From contig DRKF01000442.1 in the NCBI GenBank assembly GCA_011051915.1, forward strand, positions 1 through 38,247: a stretch of 38,247 nucleotides of DNA. The letters are read 5' to 3'. This document shows positions 31,273-38,247 of the stretch, piece after piece. Position 1 is the first letter of the stretch. Every line of letters starts with the position of its first letter. The translations under genes were made by a program, and so were the position numbers. The notes beneath the pieces are model-generated. The model was not told where the DNA came from. It saw only the letters and a list, made by a program, of their open reading frames with translations, and searched no databases. Origin of the DNA: Acidimicrobiales bacterium (GTDB taxonomy: Bacteria > Actinomycetota > Acidimicrobiia > Acidimicrobiales > Poriferisodalaceae).

Positions 31273-33693
31273 TCAGTCCGCGCGGACCAGCTTCTCGAGG
31301 TGAGGGGTGAGACGACCGGCGAGGACACTCCAGTCGAAACGGGCCCGGACGTGTTCCTGGGCCCTCCGCACCATCCGGGTGAGATGGGGGTCGGTGGGCT
31401 CGCGTTGCACGGTGTCGGCGATCAGGTCCGCGAACTCGTCCTCTCCGGCGACCCGGTAGAAGCCGGAATCGGCGGGGGCGACTCCTCGGCCCCCGAACGA
31501 GGTGCTCACCGTCGGGATTCCCGCCGCCAGGTACTCGACCATCTTCAGGTTGGTACCGGACCCCTCCAGCATCGGATTCAGGGCCACGTCCACTGTTCCC
31601 AGCAGGATGTGCTTCGTGGCGTCACCGATGACTCCCAGTTGGATCACGTTGGGTGGGAGGGTGGCGGGATCGAACGCCTGGGTGTGGCTCCCGGCCATGA
31701 GGAACCGGACTTCGGGCATCCCGGGGGCCATCTCGTGGATCCATTCGGCGGCCCTGAGGTTCGGGGAGTGCCAGCTGGCGATGAACAGCCCCAGCCGCAG
31801 CTCTCCCCCGGAATCCCCGTAGGCCTCCGCCCAGCGCAGCCGGCGGGTCACCCGCTCGCGGGGGTCGACGAAATCCAGGTGATCGAGGTCCACGCCGTTG
31901 GGGATCACGACGCTCGGGGCCCCCGCGGCGGGATACAACCGCTGGAGCAGGTCGGCATCCTCCTGGGAGCAGGCGATGGAGAGCCGGGCCCGGGACAGGG
32001 CCGCGGCCTCGACCCGGGACACCTGAGCCCGGACGAGATCGGCCTCGGGTCCGCTGAGGTACATCTGGTCCTTCAGGACCGCCTCGACATTCTGGTTGTC
32101 GAGGACCACCGGCAGTTCGCAGCCGGCTATGTCCAGGGCGGGCAGCATGTAGGGCTGGATCAGGACCACCGCGGCCGCACCACGGAGTCTCTCGTGGAGC
32201 ACGGAGAGGTAGCGCGGAGTGAGGGCGATCCGGCTTCCGCCCAACAGGTCCGACACGGGAACACCCGCATGGACGCTGGCCGCCACCTCGGCATCGTGGT
32301 GGGCTCTGCTCCTGGGAACGGCGGTCTCGGTCAGCCCCGGTTCGGCCGAAGCGGTCCACTCGGGGCTGTCGACGTCGGTGAGGGTCACGAAGTCGATGTC
32401 GAAGGATTCGGTCAGGTGGCGGTAGAGATGGAAACAACGGAGCTGTCCACCGCCCCGGGGATCGTGGATCGGGTAGGTGGAGAGCAGGACCAGTCGGGGT
32501 CGGCCGCCGGCCCGGGCGGGGGCCGGGTGGTGGCGTGGTCCGGGTGTGGCCCGGGTCAGGAAACGGCCCAGGTTCGGCCAGTTGATGTCGGCCACGGAAT
32601 CGACGCAGTGCGCAGACATCGCCGTCGACAGGTCGGGGTTGTTCGCAAGAGCGTTCATGACCCGACCCAGTGATCGACCGTCGGGCTCGCAGACGAACCC
32701 GTTCGCTCCGTCGCGGACGATCTCGGTCGGTCCCCCGGAATCGGAGGTGGTGACAACCGGGGTGCCACAGCCCAGAGCCTCCACCGTTATCAGTCCGTAG
32801 TCCTCGTCGCGGGGAACGAACGGTACCGCCAGGGCCCCGGCGTAAAGCGAGGTCAGCTCGTCATCGGGGACGAACCCGAGGAAACGGACGCGGGGATCGT
32901 CGGCGGCGGCCGACTCCAGTCGCTCGCGGGCCGGCCCGGTCCCGGCGATGAGGAGCGGAGTGTCACCCTCGACAGCTGACATGGCGGCGATGATCATCTC
33001 GATGCGCTTGGGATCGTCGAGCCGTGACGCGGTGAAGAAGTACTCGCCTCCCGCCTTGGGCGTCAGCTCCAGGGTGGTGGGCGGGAGCATCACCTCCACG
33101 CCGACCCCCGGAGGGAAGTAGCCCTCACGCCGGGCCACGGTGTGGGATATGGCACTGTGGCGGACCACCCGCTGGGGCGACATCCCGATGCGGTCCAGGG
33201 CGTGAACCAGGGCCCGGCCGAGGGGACCGGGGTGGGCGAAATCGGGATGGTCGGCCCCCAGTTCCGTGACCAGGGAGGAATAGATCCCGAGCACCGTGTC
33301 GATATCGGCGGACTCGGGAATCCCCCCCAGGCGAATGCGTGCGTCCTCGGCCCGGGGGTCGGAGCAGTGGACCCACTCCACCGGATAGGTGTCGTACAGG
33401 CCGCGGAGGGTGTGGGCCAGGTAGATGACGTGGCGGGGATGGCGAACCATCCAGCCCGGATACTTGCCGGTGAGGACCAGGTCGAAGCCCCCGACGTCCA
33501 GTTCGGAGAATCGCCGGTAGCCGTCGATCACCTCGTGGAGGGTGGTCTCGGGGAAGGGGAGCTTGATCAGCTCGGCCCGATGGTCCGTGCGTTCGTTGAG
33601 ATGGTTGACCACGCCGGTCCACAGGCGCTCGTAGCCGCCTCGGGTGTAGGGAACCGCGGCCGGGGCCACCACCGCGATACGCAGTGACGTCAC
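31273..33693 (-). CDS. Double family 4 glycosyltransferase (two GT-B modules fused)
   Basis: One polypeptide of 806 residues with two complete GT-B modules, so it may add two sugars in turn. Module 1 (about 1-395) starts SLRIAVVAPAAVPYTRGGYE and has FFTASRLDDPKRIEMIIAAM, IAGTGPARERLESAA, FLGFVPDDEL and the donor-site motif PRDEDYGLITVEALGCGTPV. Module 2 (about 425-800) starts RLVLLSTYPIHDPRGGGQLR and has VVIPNGVDLDHLDFV, LGLFIASWHSPNLRAAEWI, FLMAGSH and MLEGSGTNLKMVEYLAAGIP. The modules are only weakly alike. The frame is open to 33813, but the GTG at 33693 starts where module 1 begins and overlaps the TGA of the preceding gene (GTGA), so I use it. Last gene of the minus-strand half of the polysaccharide locus. 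Acceptors and donors are unknown. Confidence 0.88.
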   Translation of the reverse strand: MTSLRIAVVAPAAVPYTRGGYERLWTGVVNHLNERTDHRAELIKLPFPETTLHEVIDGYRRFSELDVGGFDLVLTGKYPGWMVRHPRHVIYLAHTLRGLYDTYPVEWVHCSDPRAEDARIRLGGIPESADIDTVLGIYSSLVTELGADHPDFAHPGPLGRALVHALDRIGMSPQRVVRHSAISHTVARREGYFPPGVGVEVMLPPTTLELTPKAGGEYFFTASRLDDPKRIEMIIAAMSAVEGDTPLLIAGTGPARERLESAAADDPRVRFLGFVPDDELTSLYAGALAVPFVPRDEDYGLITVEALGCGTPVVTTSDSGGPTEIVRDGANGFVCEPDGRSLGRVMNALANNPDLSTAMSAHCVDSVADINWPNLGRFLTRATPGPRHHPAPARAGGRPRLVLLSTYPIHDPRGGGQLRCFHLYRHLTESFDIDFVTLTDVDSPEWTASAEPGLTETAVPRSRAHHDAEVAASVHAGVPVSDLLGGSRIALTPRYLSVLHERLRGAAAVVLIQPYMLPALDIAGCELPVVLDNQNVEAVLKDQMYLSGPEADLVRAQVSRVEAAALSRARLSIACSQEDADLLQRLYPAAGAPSVVIPNGVDLDHLDFVDPRERVTRRLRWAEAYGDSGGELRLGLFIASWHSPNLRAAEWIHEMAPGMPEVRFLMAGSHTQAFDPATLPPNVIQLGVIGDATKHILLGTVDVALNPMLEGSGTNLKMVEYLAAGIPTVSTSFGGRGVAPADSGFYRVAGEDEFADLIADTVQREPTDPHLTRMVRRAQEHVRARFDWSVLAGRLTPHLEKLVRAD

Positions 33694-34862
33694 CGCGGGT
33701 TTCCCATCACGGTCTCGACCCCACGGAGAAGCTGTTCGGCCGCCCTCTCCCAGGTGTACTCCAGGGAGGCGGTCCGGGCCGCGGCCCCCATCTCGGCCAT
33801 CCGCTCGGGCCATTCGACCAGAGACCTGACCCCCTCGGCGACGGCTCGGGGGGTGGGATCCACGACGAGGCCGGTGACGCCGTCCTCGATCATCTCGGCC
33901 AGGCCGCCGCCGTCACGACAGACGACCACGGGCTTGCCGAAGCTCATGGCCTCCAACAGGGTCAGGCCGTAGTCCTCGTCGTAGGCGGGGGCGACCACCA
34001 CCGCGGCCCGTCCGTAGAGATCGCGCAACTCCTCGTCGTCCACCCGGCCGCGGAAGCACACCAGGCTCTCGGGAACCTCGGCCAGATCGGGATACCAGGG
34101 CCGCGGCTCCCACCAGGGCTCCTCCTCGGGAGCCTCGGCGGCGGCCAGGCGGGCCGCCCATTCGCGAACCGCGGGGTACCGACCTCCCTCACCCACCTGC
34201 ACCGCGGGCAGACCGAAGCCGAGATAGGCGGCGGCGACGAACAGCTCGGTCCGTTTCGTGTATTCGTGGCGACTGACACAGAGGACGTGATCTTTCCGGG
34301 TCCCCGCCTCGGCGGCCACGAACGCCGGTGCCGCCTGATAGGGCAGGAGGCGATCGTCCGAAACGGAGTTGAACCTTCGGAGGCGGTCGCGAACGGTGTT
34401 CGACGGGGTGAGGAACGCCCCCACCGAGTCGTAGTCGGGAGCCTCGATTTCCCTGATGAGGTGGGCCCCGTGGTGGTGGGTCTCGTGGCCGGGGAGACGG
34501 TTGCGCACGTAGACATCGGCGAGGTCGTAGGCCACCCGGTGGTGGTGGTAGAACACGGCCAGCTTGTTGGGGTGGCGGACCGCGGTGCTGCCCGGCTGGG
34601 TGGTCAGCACCAGATCGACGTCGGGCACCCTCAGGGTCGCGAACCGGTCGTGGAGTGACAGGTAGCCGAAGAACTCCGGGGCCGCTTCCCAGATATCGTC
34701 GGGGACGGTGGTGCCCCGCACCACCCGATCGGGGCTGGGGCCGGGGACCTCGAGGCGGGAGACCTCGTGCCCCCGGGACTCCAGAGCCTCGACCAGATGG
34801 GGTATCACCAACTCGAAGCCGCCGGTGATGCCCCAGTCGGGCTTTGCCAGGGCGATTCTCAT
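33690..34862 (-). CDS. Family 4 glycosyltransferase
   Basis: Cytoplasmic GT-B enzyme of 390 residues. The N-terminus MRIALAKPDWGITGGFELV is the usual first strand and Gly-rich turn. Later come VLCVSRHEYTKRTELFVAAA, VCFRGRVDDEELRDLYGRA and the donor motif PAYDEDYGLTLLEAMSFGKPVV with the E-x7-E type pattern. Between the strands of the C-terminal domain there is a longer insert with Trp/Glu/Pro-rich sequence (EEEPWWEPRPWYPD), unusual but within the range of the family. The start is the ATG at 34862; its TGA overlaps the GTG of the double glycosyltransferase, so the two are coupled. It follows the coiled-coil methyltransferase gene by 40 bp on the same strand. Confidence 0.92.
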   Translation of the reverse strand: MRIALAKPDWGITGGFELVIPHLVEALESRGHEVSRLEVPGPSPDRVVRGTTVPDDIWEAAPEFFGYLSLHDRFATLRVPDVDLVLTTQPGSTAVRHPNKLAVFYHHHRVAYDLADVYVRNRLPGHETHHHGAHLIREIEAPDYDSVGAFLTPSNTVRDRLRRFNSVSDDRLLPYQAAPAFVAAEAGTRKDHVLCVSRHEYTKRTELFVAAAYLGFGLPAVQVGEGGRYPAVREWAARLAAAEAPEEEPWWEPRPWYPDLAEVPESLVCFRGRVDDEELRDLYGRAAVVVAPAYDEDYGLTLLEAMSFGKPVVVCRDGGGLAEMIEDGVTGLVVDPTPRAVAEGVRSLVEWPERMAEMGAAARTASLEYTWERAAEQLLRGVETVMGNPR

Positions 34863-34902
34863 GAGGTCCCGGGACTCACGGGCGCGTCGGGCTCATGGGG
34901 GA

Positions 34903-36387
34903 TCAGGCCCCGCCGTGCTGATCGTCGGTCGAGCCGACCGTTCCGGTCTCTGTGCCCACCTCGGTGCCGTCGTCGTGACCTCCGGGTCGGGTGGCGAGTA
35001 CGGCATAGTCCTGAGGGCCGAACATCGACCACCTGACGTAGTCGAGCAGGTCGGCCAGCTCGGGATCGTCGACCTTCGGTCGGTGTTCGAGTTCTCGAAG
35101 GGGGTGGAGGTGCCGGATCTCGACGTCGACGAATCCGGCCGACTCGACCAGGAACCCGAGCAGGTCGGGGTGGAGCGGTCGCAGGTGGGTGGGGTCGAGA
35201 TAGAAGTTGGAGGCCCCCACGATGAGATTCGACGGATTGGGGGTTTCGAGCAGGAGCCGACCCCCCGGAGCCATGGCCACGAACGCCCGTTCGAGGAGTT
35301 CGGTCAGCACGTCGAGGGGGAGATGCTCGGCCAGGTGGAAGGCGGTCACGGCCCCGACGGAGGAGGCGGGAACCTCGGCCAGGTGGGTGATGGCGTCGCC
35401 CAGCCTGATGTCGAGTCCCCGGGCCTCACCCTGCTCGACGAAGGTGGGATTGGTGTCCACTCCGTAGGCCTCGACTCCGCGATCCCGCAGGACCTCGAGC
35501 CACTCACCGCGCCCAGGGCCCAGGTCGAGGATCGGCCCGTGGGCGGCCAGGTGGGAGATGTCGGATTCGTAGTCGGCCAGGGTGGCGATGATCGCCTCCC
35601 TGGACCCTCGGAACCGGTCCTCGAAGGCGGCATAGAGCTCGCTGCGACGCATCTCCTCGACCTCGGCGAGGGTGCGGGTGTGGATCCCGCCGGCGTTGCT
35701 TCCCTCGGCGGGCTCGGCGGGCTCGGACCGGGCCAGGGCCCCGATGGTGGAGTTGAGCCGGGCCCGGGTCTGGCCGAGGTCGCCCTGGAGGGTGACCAGA
35801 CGGTCGTCGATGCGCTGCACCGCAGCCGAGACCTCGCCCATCCGGGCCTCGAGGACCGGGCGTCCGGTGGCCAGGTCCTCGATCTCGGACTCCAGTTCCG
35901 TCGTCAGGTTGGCGATCTTGGTTCCGAGGCTGGTGGACACGGTACGGATCCGACCGGAGAAATCGTCGAGCCGGGCCGACAACTCCTGGGTGGTGCGGGT
36001 CAGGTCGTCGAGCAGGAGCTCGTGGCCGGCGAGGGTGGCCCGGGTGGCCTCGTCACCGGCGGGGTTGGTGTCGCGAGGACGGTTCTCCAACTCGGTGATC
36101 CGGTCCAGGGCCTGTCCGAGGGCCGAGTCCAGGGAACCGATGGCGGCGATGAGGGTGGAGTTGAACGCCGCCTGCTGGGCGGTGACCGGATGCAGGGCCC
36201 GGGCCACCCCGGTCCGGACCGCCGCCATCCTGGTGTTGGCCAGATCGACGGCGTCGAGAGGAGGCAGCTGGGCGGCATGATGCAGTAGCTGGTGGAACCG
36301 GTCCCGGTGATCGGTCGGCTGGGGTGGGTCTGTGGGTTGCGTCACGATCCTGTCCATGAACTCGATGACCTGGGTCGGGTCCGCCAA
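34903..36387 (-). CDS. SAM-dependent methyltransferase with long N-terminal coiled coil
   Basis: Of 494 residues, about 70-220 are a predicted coiled coil with heptad-like Leu/Ile/Val spacing (AAIGSLDSALGQALDRITEL, LTTELESEIEDLATGR, VQRIDDRLVTLQGDLG). Residues about 287-430 are a class I methyltransferase: ILDLGPGRGEWLEVLRDRG, GVDTNPTFVEQGEARGLD, VGAVTAFHLAEHLPLDVLTELL and MAPGGRLLLETPNP, with the tail FYLDPTHLRPLHPDLLGFLVE typical of glycan-locus methyltransferases. I use the TTG at 36387, preceded by GGGAGGA at 36397-36391; the frame is open to 36597 but that part overlaps the FkbM-type gene. WbdD of E. coli O9a, which caps chain ends and uses a coiled coil to set chain length, is an analogous arrangement (it also has a kinase, absent here). 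A chain-capping role is inferred. Confidence 0.88.
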   Translation of the reverse strand: MADPTQVIEFMDRIVTQPTDPPQPTDHRDRFHQLLHHAAQLPPLDAVDLANTRMAAVRTGVARALHPVTAQQAAFNSTLIAAIGSLDSALGQALDRITELENRPRDTNPAGDEATRATLAGHELLLDDLTRTTQELSARLDDFSGRIRTVSTSLGTKIANLTTELESEIEDLATGRPVLEARMGEVSAAVQRIDDRLVTLQGDLGQTRARLNSTIGALARSEPAEPAEGSNAGGIHTRTLAEVEEMRRSELYAAFEDRFRGSREAIIATLADYESDISHLAAHGPILDLGPGRGEWLEVLRDRGVEAYGVDTNPTFVEQGEARGLDIRLGDAITHLAEVPASSVGAVTAFHLAEHLPLDVLTELLERAFVAMAPGGRLLLETPNPSNLIVGASNFYLDPTHLRPLHPDLLGFLVESAGFVDVEIRHLHPLRELEHRPKVDDPELADLLDYVRWSMFGPQDYAVLATRPGGHDDGTEVGTETGTVGSTDDQHGGA

Positions 36388-36413
36388 TTGTCCTCCCGGG
36401 GATCCTGGCTCCG

Positions 36414-36419
36414 AGGGTA
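36414..36419 (-). promoter_or_regulatory. Candidate internal promoter of the coiled-coil methyltransferase gene
   Basis: In the 136-bp gap between the two methyltransferase genes the minus strand carries TACCCT, predicting a start near 36407 and a leader of about 20 nt that holds the strong ribosome-binding site GGGAGGA before the TTG at 36387. This supports the TTG start. No clear -35 is seen. Confidence 0.35.
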
Positions 36420-36523
36420 CCGCCCGCTCCCCGGGGGATGGTGGGTGCCCGAACGGCTCGACCGTGGAACACCGTTCGGCGCCGGAGCCCAGCCACTGCG
36501 GCATGCGGAGGTCCGGAGCGGTG

Positions 36524-37744
36524 TCAGTCTCCGGGGGACACAGTGAGATGCAGGTCCAGGTGGTCCCCACCGGTCTGGGCCAGGATCGAGTCGACATCCG
36601 CCGGATCCTCGAGGAATCGTGCCGGGACGGAGGCGTCCTCGAGGATCCCTATCCGGTAGCCGCGTTCGATCAGGTCGGAGAGCATCTCGGCGCCCTCGAT
36701 CCCCGACACCCTCTGCAGGAGTCCGGGTGAGTACTCGAGCAGGATCTCCGGTCGGAGCTCCTCGAGGGTTCTCTCGGCTCCGGCGAAGGCCAGGGCCTCG
36801 GCCCCCTCGATGTCGATCTTCAGCAGGTCGAGGTGTTCCATGGCCACGGTGAGGTCGTCCAGACGCACGATCGAGACGAGATCCCGGGTCACGATCTCGG
36901 TGGGGTCGTGCTCGGTGAGAACGTCCTCGAGGCGTCCACCGAGGATGCCGTTGGAGCCGGCCGCGGTGTCCATGATCATCGTTCCCGGCCGGTCGGCGAG
37001 GGCGGCGGTGTGCACGACGGTGTTGGTGAATCCGTTGAGGACGGCGCTCACCCGGAGGAAGGCGGCGTTGGACGCCAGGGCCTCGACGGAGACGACCCTT
37101 CCGGTCGGACCGACGAGACGGGCCGCCAGAAGGCTGAACACCCCCAGGTTGGCCCCGGCGTCAACGAAGACGCCTCCCGGTCCCAGGAGCCGGCGGACGG
37201 CGGCGTCGACATGCGGCTCGTAGGCGTTGCCGGCGGCGAGGTGCGCGCCCACGGCGGGATCGTCGGTGGGAACCACCATCTCGATCCCGTCCACGTCGAC
37301 GACCTCGATGGCGTCGGTTCCGGTTCCCCCCATGATCAGGCGGAAGGTCTCCCCCCTGCGGAACTCCTCGGAGTGAGCGAAGTAGGGGAGGACGTCGAGC
37401 ACCGACCACTGCCCGATCCGGGGTCGGAAGAAGGCCAGTCCGGCGGGATCGGGTTCGCGCCCCTGGAATAGACGGTAGGCGAAGTGGATGTCTGCCTCTG
37501 TGAGGCGGTCGCCGGTGGGGCTGATGTCTGCGATGGTGGCGTCGTCGCCGGTCGTGGATGTTCCGGCGGGAGGGGATCCGGCCTCCTCCGACGGGGTGGC
37601 GCGGGGTGGGGCGCCGCGCCACAGCCCCCGCAGGCGCGATCTCAGTGGTTCGGGGATCCTCTTCACCGCCCGGCGGGCGGCCATACCCACACCCCTGTTT
37701 CCCGGGGCGGGTGAGGAGCGGTTCTGATCCGGTGACTCCGACAT
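36524..37744 (-). CDS. FkbM-family methyltransferase with DUF4214-like N-terminal segment
   Basis: The 406-residue protein has three parts. Residues 1-78 are Pro/Ser/Arg-rich and likely disordered. Residues about 80-130 (ADIHFAYRLFQGREPDPAGL, then LDVLPYFAHSEEFRR) follow the pattern of DUF4214, a short helical repeat usually found in surface and secreted proteins. Residues about 185-380 are an FkbM methyltransferase: VFVDAGANLGVFSLLAARL, VSVEALASN and the hallmark LLKIDIEGAEALAFAGAERT, then RPEILLEYSP. The start is the ATG at 37744. It is the first minus-strand gene of the polysaccharide locus, 136 bp upstream of the coiled-coil methyltransferase. It probably methylates a sugar of the exported polymer (inference). 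The DUF4214-like call rests on pattern only. Confidence 0.85.
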   Translation of the reverse strand: MSESPDQNRSSPAPGNRGVGMAARRAVKRIPEPLRSRLRGLWRGAPPRATPSEEAGSPPAGTSTTGDDATIADISPTGDRLTEADIHFAYRLFQGREPDPAGLAFFRPRIGQWSVLDVLPYFAHSEEFRRGETFRLIMGGTGTDAIEVVDVDGIEMVVPTDDPAVGAHLAAGNAYEPHVDAAVRRLLGPGGVFVDAGANLGVFSLLAARLVGPTGRVVSVEALASNAAFLRVSAVLNGFTNTVVHTAALADRPGTMIMDTAAGSNGILGGRLEDVLTEHDPTEIVTRDLVSIVRLDDLTVAMEHLDLLKIDIEGAEALAFAGAERTLEELRPEILLEYSPGLLQRVSGIEGAEMLSDLIERGYRIGILEDASVPARFLEDPADVDSILAQTGGDHLDLHLTVSPGD

Positions 37745-37753
37745 GGCGGGAAC

Positions 37754-37759
37754 AAGCTA
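37754..37759 (-). promoter_or_regulatory. Candidate -10 box of the second FkbM-type gene
   Basis: TAGCTT on the minus strand ends 9 nt before the ATG at 37744, so the leader would be a few nucleotides at most. The 111-bp gap upstream also holds a perfect palindrome CCCCGGCCGGGG at 37772-37783, which could be the end hairpin of the class IV aminotransferase gene, though it has no loop and no T-run. Confidence 0.35.
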
Positions 37760-37855
37760 GCCCCCGGCGGGCCCCGGCCGGGGTTGGAGCCCACCGGCAC
37801 CGGTGGTTCCGGGTCCCCGATGCGGGCAGGAGAGGCCCGGAGGTGGGGCGGGGGT

Positions 37856-38247
37856 TCAGGGATCGGGCCTGGTCGCCAGGAGGTCGGAGAACAGGGCGAC
37901 CACACGGTTGGTGACCGGACCGGACCGCCCCGGGTACAGACGACCGTCGACCGAGGCGACGGGTTGAACATCACGTGTGGATGAGGTTATGAACACCTCC
38001 TCGGCCCGGTCCAGGTCGACCGGAGTCAGCGGCGCCTCCTCCACCTCGACGAGTTCGCCCACCAGCTCGCGGGTGATGCCCGCCAGGCAGCCCGATGACA
38101 GTGGCGGTGTGCGGATCCGACCACCCTGGACCACGAAGATGTTGGATCCGGTTCCCTCGCAGAGTTCCCCCCGGTTGTTCAGCAGCAGGGCCTCGTCGGC
38201 GCCCGACCGGGCCGCGGCCGCCAGGGCGACCACGTTCTCGGCGTAGC
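37856..38247 (-). CDS. Class IV aminotransferase / aminodeoxychorismate lyase (5' end cut by window edge)
   Basis: C-terminal half of a fold-type IV PLP enzyme; about 130 codons are inside the window, and the frame is open to the edge, so the PLP-binding lysine region is missing. Visible marks are DEALLLNNRGELCEGTGSNI, which holds the conserved Glu and the GTxxNIF-type phosphate-contact stretch, then TPPLSSGCLAGITRELV, EEVFITSSTRDVQPV and GPVTNRVV. The pattern TSSTRDVQPV is closer to aminodeoxychorismate lyase (PabC) and D-amino-acid aminotransferase relatives than to branched-chain aminotransferase, but the subfamily cannot be fixed from this half. A GTG at 38233 is an internal Val, not the start. 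Separated by 111 bp from the FkbM-type gene on the same strand. Confidence 0.88.
   Translation of the reverse strand, partial: YAENVVALAAAARSGADEALLLNNRGELCEGTGSNIFVVQGGRIRTPPLSSGCLAGITRELVGELVEVEEAPLTPVDLDRAEEVFITSSTRDVQPVASVDGRLYPGRSGPVTNRVVALFSDLLATRPDP

Noticed and set aside
31246-31279. Bulged hairpin spanning both stop codons between the P-type ATPase and the double glycosyltransferase
   Set aside because: GGA-CTGA can pair with TCAGTCC only with a bulge, the loop is long and there is no T-run, so I do not call it a terminator.
31189-32673. 494-codon plus-strand open frame across the double glycosyltransferase
   Set aside because: Antisense shadow of a gene with clear GT4 motifs. The translation is Gly/His/Val-rich with no domain-like pattern.
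34708-36288. 526-codon plus-strand open frame across the coiled-coil methyltransferase
   Set aside because: Antisense shadow; repetitive Gly/Val/Leu/Gln content mirrors the coiled-coil coding sequence on the other strand.
36388-36597. Longer form of the coiled-coil methyltransferase starting at 36597
   Set aside because: It would overlap the FkbM-type gene's end and add non-conserved sequence, whereas the TTG at 36387 has a strong GGGAGGA site.
1-38247. tRNA, rRNA, CRISPR, insertion sequences or phage genes
   Set aside because: I looked for cloverleaf ends, rRNA-like stretches, regularly spaced short repeats and transposase or integrase motifs in the gaps and saw none. The only tandem repeats are those at 10091-10230 and 10365-10742.

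Overview
This is a high-GC, gene-dense stretch of bacterial chromosome with the codon bias of an actinobacterium. I would guess the class Acidimicrobiia. The grounds are the secreted CAP-domain protein with GYWL/GGIFAFGDA repeats, the Rv3303c-type quinone reductase, an actinobacterial MoeZ-like protein, the acyl-CoA carboxylase alpha chain with a fused biotin carrier, and several start codons placed 6-7 nt after a TANNNT box (leaderless-type promoters). This placement is inference; no rRNA or other marker gene is present. I saw no tRNA, rRNA, CRISPR array, transposase, integrase or phage gene.

Layout. 1-5436 (minus strand): an overlapping run of metH (B12-dependent methionine synthase), an MFS transporter and tag (3-methyladenine glycosylase, cut by the window edge). 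5630-6253 (minus): a LOG-family nucleotide phosphoribohydrolase. 6288-8387 (plus): PduO-type cobalamin adenosyltransferase and an M17 leucyl aminopeptidase. 8398-10090: an unrecognised helix-turn-helix-like protein (minus) divergent from a sirtuin (plus), sharing a promoter region with a perfect 15-bp palindrome. 10091-11411: a 50-bp tandem repeat and the CAP/repeat secreted protein (minus). 11641-12816 (plus): a MoeZ/ThiF-type adenylyltransferase with its rhodanese domain at the N-terminus.

12993-16861 (plus): a four-gene set for surface glycolipid or glycan synthesis (GT2, SAM methyltransferase, flippase-like membrane protein, GT4), facing a large GT-C-like polytopic membrane protein (minus, ends 17109). 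19576-20940 (plus): LpdA-like flavoprotein. 20976-25155: acyl-CoA carboxylase alpha chain and a serine hydrolase (minus), then the biotin ligase birA (plus), so carboxylase and its biotinylating enzyme lie close together.

25296-37744 is a surface-polysaccharide locus: FkbM methyltransferase, Wzm/Wzt-type ABC exporter (plus), a P2-type cation ATPase (plus), then on the minus strand an FkbM methyltransferase with a DUF4214-like N-terminus, a methyltransferase with a long coiled coil, a GT4 and a double GT4 fusion. The exporter ATPase has a C-terminal carbohydrate-binding-type domain. Together with the coiled-coil methyltransferase this suggests an export system in which the chain end is modified and recognised. 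The window ends inside a class IV aminotransferase (minus). The best candidates for something new are this exporter/modifier set, the orphan helix-turn-helix protein with its palindromic site next to the sirtuin, and the paired dyads upstream of the GT2 gene.
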